The notes beneath the pieces were generated by a model, which saw nothing but the letters and a program-made list of their open reading frames with translations, was not told the origin of the DNA and searched no databases. Below, one piece after another: positions 61,796 through 64,000 of a stretch of DNA of 64,000 nucleotides. The number at the start of each line of letters is the position of its first letter. The first letter of the stretch is position 1. The position numbers and the translations under genes were made by a program. The DNA is from Hymenobacter latericoloratus (GTDB lineage: Bacteria; Bacteroidota; Bacteroidia; Cytophagales; Hymenobacteraceae), in assembly GCF_014199535.1 (NCBI RefSeq), contig NZ_JACHNV010000002.1, positions 1,100,962-1,164,961 on the forward strand, given 5' to 3'.

Positions 61796-61894
61796 GCGGT
61801 TAACCGGGGGGCTTTGGCCTGCTTTATCGTCACCGGGAGGGGTAGGCTGCTTCGGACCGGAATGGCGTTGTCGGGGCCTTGCACGAGGATGACA

Positions 61895-61980
61895 CGGCTG
61901 TCATTCCGAGCCAAGCGAGGAATCTGGGTTAGCCTCTATAGTCAGACCCAGATTCCTCGCTTGGCTCGGAATGACAGCCG
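61895..61980. repeat. GTCAT/GAGC-type inverted-repeat element (copy 4)
   Basis: Perfect 35-bp arms (61895-61929 and 61946-61980), reading tgtcattccgagccaagcg... in the left arm, with a 16-nt spacer. The inner small hairpin is ATTCC/GGAAT. It is the first of two elements in the 391-bp gap after ackA. Confidence 0.92.
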
Positions 61981-62040
61981 AGCGGCCCACCCGACGCGCG
62001 GGCATCGGAGCTAGGGTCTGTGGACAGCAACTAAAAAGAT

Positions 62041-62127
62041 CGTCATGCTGAGCTTGTCGAAGCATCTCTACCGCTTCGTTCGGACGAAACTGTTCGGTAG
62101 AGATGCTTCGACAAGCTTAGCATGACG
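62041..62127. repeat. GTCAT/GAGC-type inverted-repeat element (copy 5)
   Basis: 33-bp arms (62041-62073 and 62095-62127) with one mismatch and a 21-nt spacer. The inner hairpin is ATGCT/AGCAT, as in copy 3, but the loop reads GAGCTTGTCGA instead of GAGCGCAGTCGA. Nothing else is seen between it and the lactonase gene. Confidence 0.9.
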
Positions 62128-62186
62128 ACCTAAAGAGCCCCGAAGTACTTAGTGCTGTTACTATCCACACAGCCTAAGCGCCCGTA

Positions 62187-63377
62187 CTAGTCGCGCAGAA
62201 AATCGGGGTACACCTGCAGGCACACGGGGGCCGGGAGGGCTACGCTGGCGCCGGTGGGGCGGAGGCGGCCGGTGCGGGCATCGGCGAAGTAGGTCACAAT
62301 GGTATCGGACTGCTGGTGGGCTACCAGCACTACCCGCCCGCTGGGGTCGAAGGTGAAGCTGCGCGGGGTTTTGCCGGGGAGCATTACGTGCTCAACCAGC
62401 GCAAGGCGGCCGCTGCTGGGGTCAATGGCATACACCACCAGGCTGTTGTGGCCACGGTTGGAGCCGTAGAGGAAGCGGCCGTTGGGCGATACGTGCACGT
62501 GGGCGCAGGCATTCCACTCGGTAAAGCCGGCGGGCAGGGTGGTCAGGGTCTGGATTTCCCGGAAGGTGCCCCGGCCGGGGTCGTAGGCCAGGGCCGTCAT
62601 CGTGGAGTCCAGCTCGTTGATAAGGTAGGCCCAGGGCTTGCTGGGGTGGAAGGTGAGGATGCGCGGCCCCGCACCCGGCTTGGCCCGGAACGCCGGCTCG
62701 GCCAGGGCCTGCAGCTGGCCGGCCGCATCCAGGGTGTAGCCGTACACGGTGTCATTGCCCAAATCCACGGCGAACAGGTGCTGGCCGCCGGGGTCGGGCA
62801 GAATGCAGTGGGCGCGGGCGTTTGCCTGGTTTTTGTGGGGGCCGAGGCCCTGGTGCTGGTCCACCGACGAGGCGGCCCGGAGGGTTCCGCCCTCCCCGAG
62901 GGGTAGGGCGGCCACGGTGCCGTTGCCGTAGTTGGCCACCAGGGCGTGCCGGCCCTGCTTATCCAGACTGATGTAGCACGGAATGGTGCCGCCCGAGGCC
63001 TGCTGGCCCAGCAGCGTGAGGCCGCCGGTTCTGGGGTCAATGGCAAACGCGCTGACGCCGCCGTTGGGCGTGTTCTGGAAATTATCTATCTCGTTTACGG
63101 CGTAGAGGGTGCGGCGGTCCTTATCTACGGTCAGGAAGGACGGGGCCACGCCACCCTTGGCCCCGGTTACCCGCGTGAGGGCTCCGGTGGCGGGCGTGAG
63201 GCGGTAGAGCACAATGTTTTCCTGGTCCGGGGGGCCGTAGGTGCCCACGTACACCAGGTAGCTGGTGGCAGCGCTGCTCCGGGCCGTGCGGGCGCAGGCG
63301 GCCAGCAGGGCGCTACCCCCCAGCCCGGCGCCCAGGGTCAACAGGAAGTTACGACGGTTACGGAAGGGTTGGGACAT
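62187..63377 (-). CDS. Lactonase-family beta-propeller Tat lipoprotein
   Basis: A 396-aa exported protein of the 6-phosphogluconolactonase-type seven-bladed propeller family. The leader MSQPFRNRRNFLLTLG has a twin-Arg motif and ends LAAC (Cys29 by count), so it is a Tat-secreted lipoprotein. The propeller has YVGTYGPPDQENI, NARAHCILPDPGGQHLFAVDLGNDTVYGY and TPRSFTFDPSG. These proteins may hydrolyse sugar lactones or be structural. The start is ATG 63377. Confidence 0.92.
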   Translation of the reverse strand: MSQPFRNRRNFLLTLGAGLGGSALLAACARTARSSAATSYLVYVGTYGPPDQENIVLYRLTPATGALTRVTGAKGGVAPSFLTVDKDRRTLYAVNEIDNFQNTPNGGVSAFAIDPRTGGLTLLGQQASGGTIPCYISLDKQGRHALVANYGNGTVAALPLGEGGTLRAASSVDQHQGLGPHKNQANARAHCILPDPGGQHLFAVDLGNDTVYGYTLDAAGQLQALAEPAFRAKPGAGPRILTFHPSKPWAYLINELDSTMTALAYDPGRGTFREIQTLTTLPAGFTEWNACAHVHVSPNGRFLYGSNRGHNSLVVYAIDPSSGRLALVEHVMLPGKTPRSFTFDPSGRVVLVAHQQSDTIVTYFADARTGRLRPTGASVALPAPVCLQVYPDFLRD

Positions 63378-63542
63378 AGCGGAGGGGTAGGGAGGCGGAA
63401 AGAAAAGCCGGCAGACAGGGCCCGATACGGATACGTGAACACCACCGAAAGAACGGCAGTAATGCCAGAAGTTGCTGGCCCTGGGTGTGGTAGTTGTTAA
63501 GCTAGGTTGGTGTATCCACTTGATTGCATTGTCCAAGAAAAA

Positions 63543-63905
63543 TCATCCGTTTAATATTTGTACGTAATCTAGGTAATCATTCAGCCAGTTGATGAAGTGC
63601 GCTTTTTCATCGGCCTCCCATTCATCAACGAGTTGTTTAGCTGTTGCATAGGTTGTTTCATTGCCATTTTCTAGTAAGACAACAACACCAACCCAGGCTA
63701 TTGTAATAAATCCAAACCACGGCTTTTTTTTATTGTATTCGTCCCTGACAGTATCGGCTATATATCCGCTGGTATGGTCCGATACTTTAGCCCCCAACGC
63801 AGCCAATGCGCTAGCTCTAACTTGTGGAGAAGCATGATGAAGTTGGTTAGCTAATACATCAACGGGAAGGTTTTCGTACTGCGGTAAGGGGGGAATATTT
63901 GCTGT
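63543..63905 (-). pseudogene. 5'-truncated HEAT-repeat-like gene remnant
   Basis: An open frame on the minus strand with no ATG at its 5' end. It reads NIPPLPQYENLPVDVLANQL, then ASPQVRASALAALGAKVSDH, resembling a HEAT-type alpha repeat, then a hydrophilic C-terminus ending QILNG. The only start in the frame is TTG at 63804-63806, well inside the repeat. The upstream in-frame TAA (63906-63908) lies exactly at the border of the IS element. The gene was probably cut by that insertion. The remaining part is about 120 codons. Confidence 0.6.
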
Positions 63906-63908
63906 TTA

Positions 63909-64000
63909 GAGGGTGTTGGGGAATCAGCGGCATCGGTTCAGGCCCAAGGTGATGTTGGCCAATAGCAGCCAAGTGACGTGGCTGGCGGGTGTGTGTTCGT
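63909..64000 (-). mobile_element. Right-edge insertion sequence, end of transposase gene (partial)
   Basis: From 63909 the sequence reads gagggtgttgggg, a likely terminal inverted repeat, directly after a TTA that would be the target. On the minus strand 63924-64000 encodes TWLLLANITLGLNRCR and a stop, which I recognise as the C-terminus of an IS5/IS4-like DDE transposase. The element runs off the window. Confidence 0.6.

Overview
The window is about 64 kb of a GC-rich (roughly 60%, estimated by eye) bacterial chromosome. It most resembles the Bacteroidota, order Cytophagales, and Hymenobacter or a close relative in particular. Three things point there: promoter -7 elements of the TAnnTTTG type, almost no Shine-Dalgarno sequences, and family-level gene content (DUF4290 beside murA, DUF177-rpmF-plsX-fabH-efp-accB-accC, DUF3109, DUF4846, DUF4349, Tat-lipoprotein lactonase). 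The genes are mostly housekeeping and metabolic. No prophage, CRISPR array or rRNA operon was found. One insertion sequence enters at the right edge.

Layout: 1-450 holds tRNA-Ser(GCT), tRNA-Pro(TGG) and tRNA-Arg(TCT), with a perfect 36-bp inverted repeat between the first two. 611-8475 has a GH16-like secreted protein, gyrB, a RidA paralogue, the convergent polyphosphate pair ppk1/ppx, and a GxxExxY gene enclosed by perfect 44-bp inverted repeats. 8603-17258 (minus strand) has a metallophosphatase/beta-barrel fusion, a DUF457 membrane protein, a CobB sirtuin, DUF4846 and topA. 17591-26472 is a chemosensory operon: a soluble poly-HAMP receptor, CheW, a CheY-like regulator, CheB with a degenerate receiver, CheA and CheC, but no CheR. 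26611-35940 has an agmatinase-type ureohydrolase, a small 4TM protein, DUF4349, murA, DUF4290, a UvrD/PcrA helicase, a glycosyltransferase and DUF3109.

36051-46942 is mainly minus strand: a lipoprotein alpha-amylase, the fatty-acid/translation cluster accC-accB-efp-fabH-plsX-rpmF-DUF177, an orphan HigA-like regulator, pdxA and leucyl aminopeptidase. 47185-54942 has rsmA, an amber-interrupted small ORF, a 2-hydroxyacid dehydrogenase, greA with an intrinsic terminator in its leader, a HIT/NuiA-like fusion, an AI-2E-family permease, an MFS transporter and a periplasmic metallo-beta-lactamase-fold protein. 55124-64000 has a lipoprotein NUC1-type nuclease, pta, a DUF808 membrane protein, ackA, a Tat-lipoprotein lactonase and a gene remnant cut by an IS element.

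The most interesting material is between or around the genes: (i) two families of structured intergenic repeats whose copies show compensatory base changes; (ii) the inverted-repeat-bounded GxxExxY module; (iii) leader terminators before greA and an MFS gene; (iv) a nuclease and a HIT-fused putative nuclease inhibitor a few kilobases apart; (v) the CheR-less chemosensory operon with a nearly identical 276-bp tandem array. Start codons were moved inward from the longest open frame wherever a promoter, signal peptide or family N-terminus indicated it. No database search was possible, so family names rest on recognised motifs.
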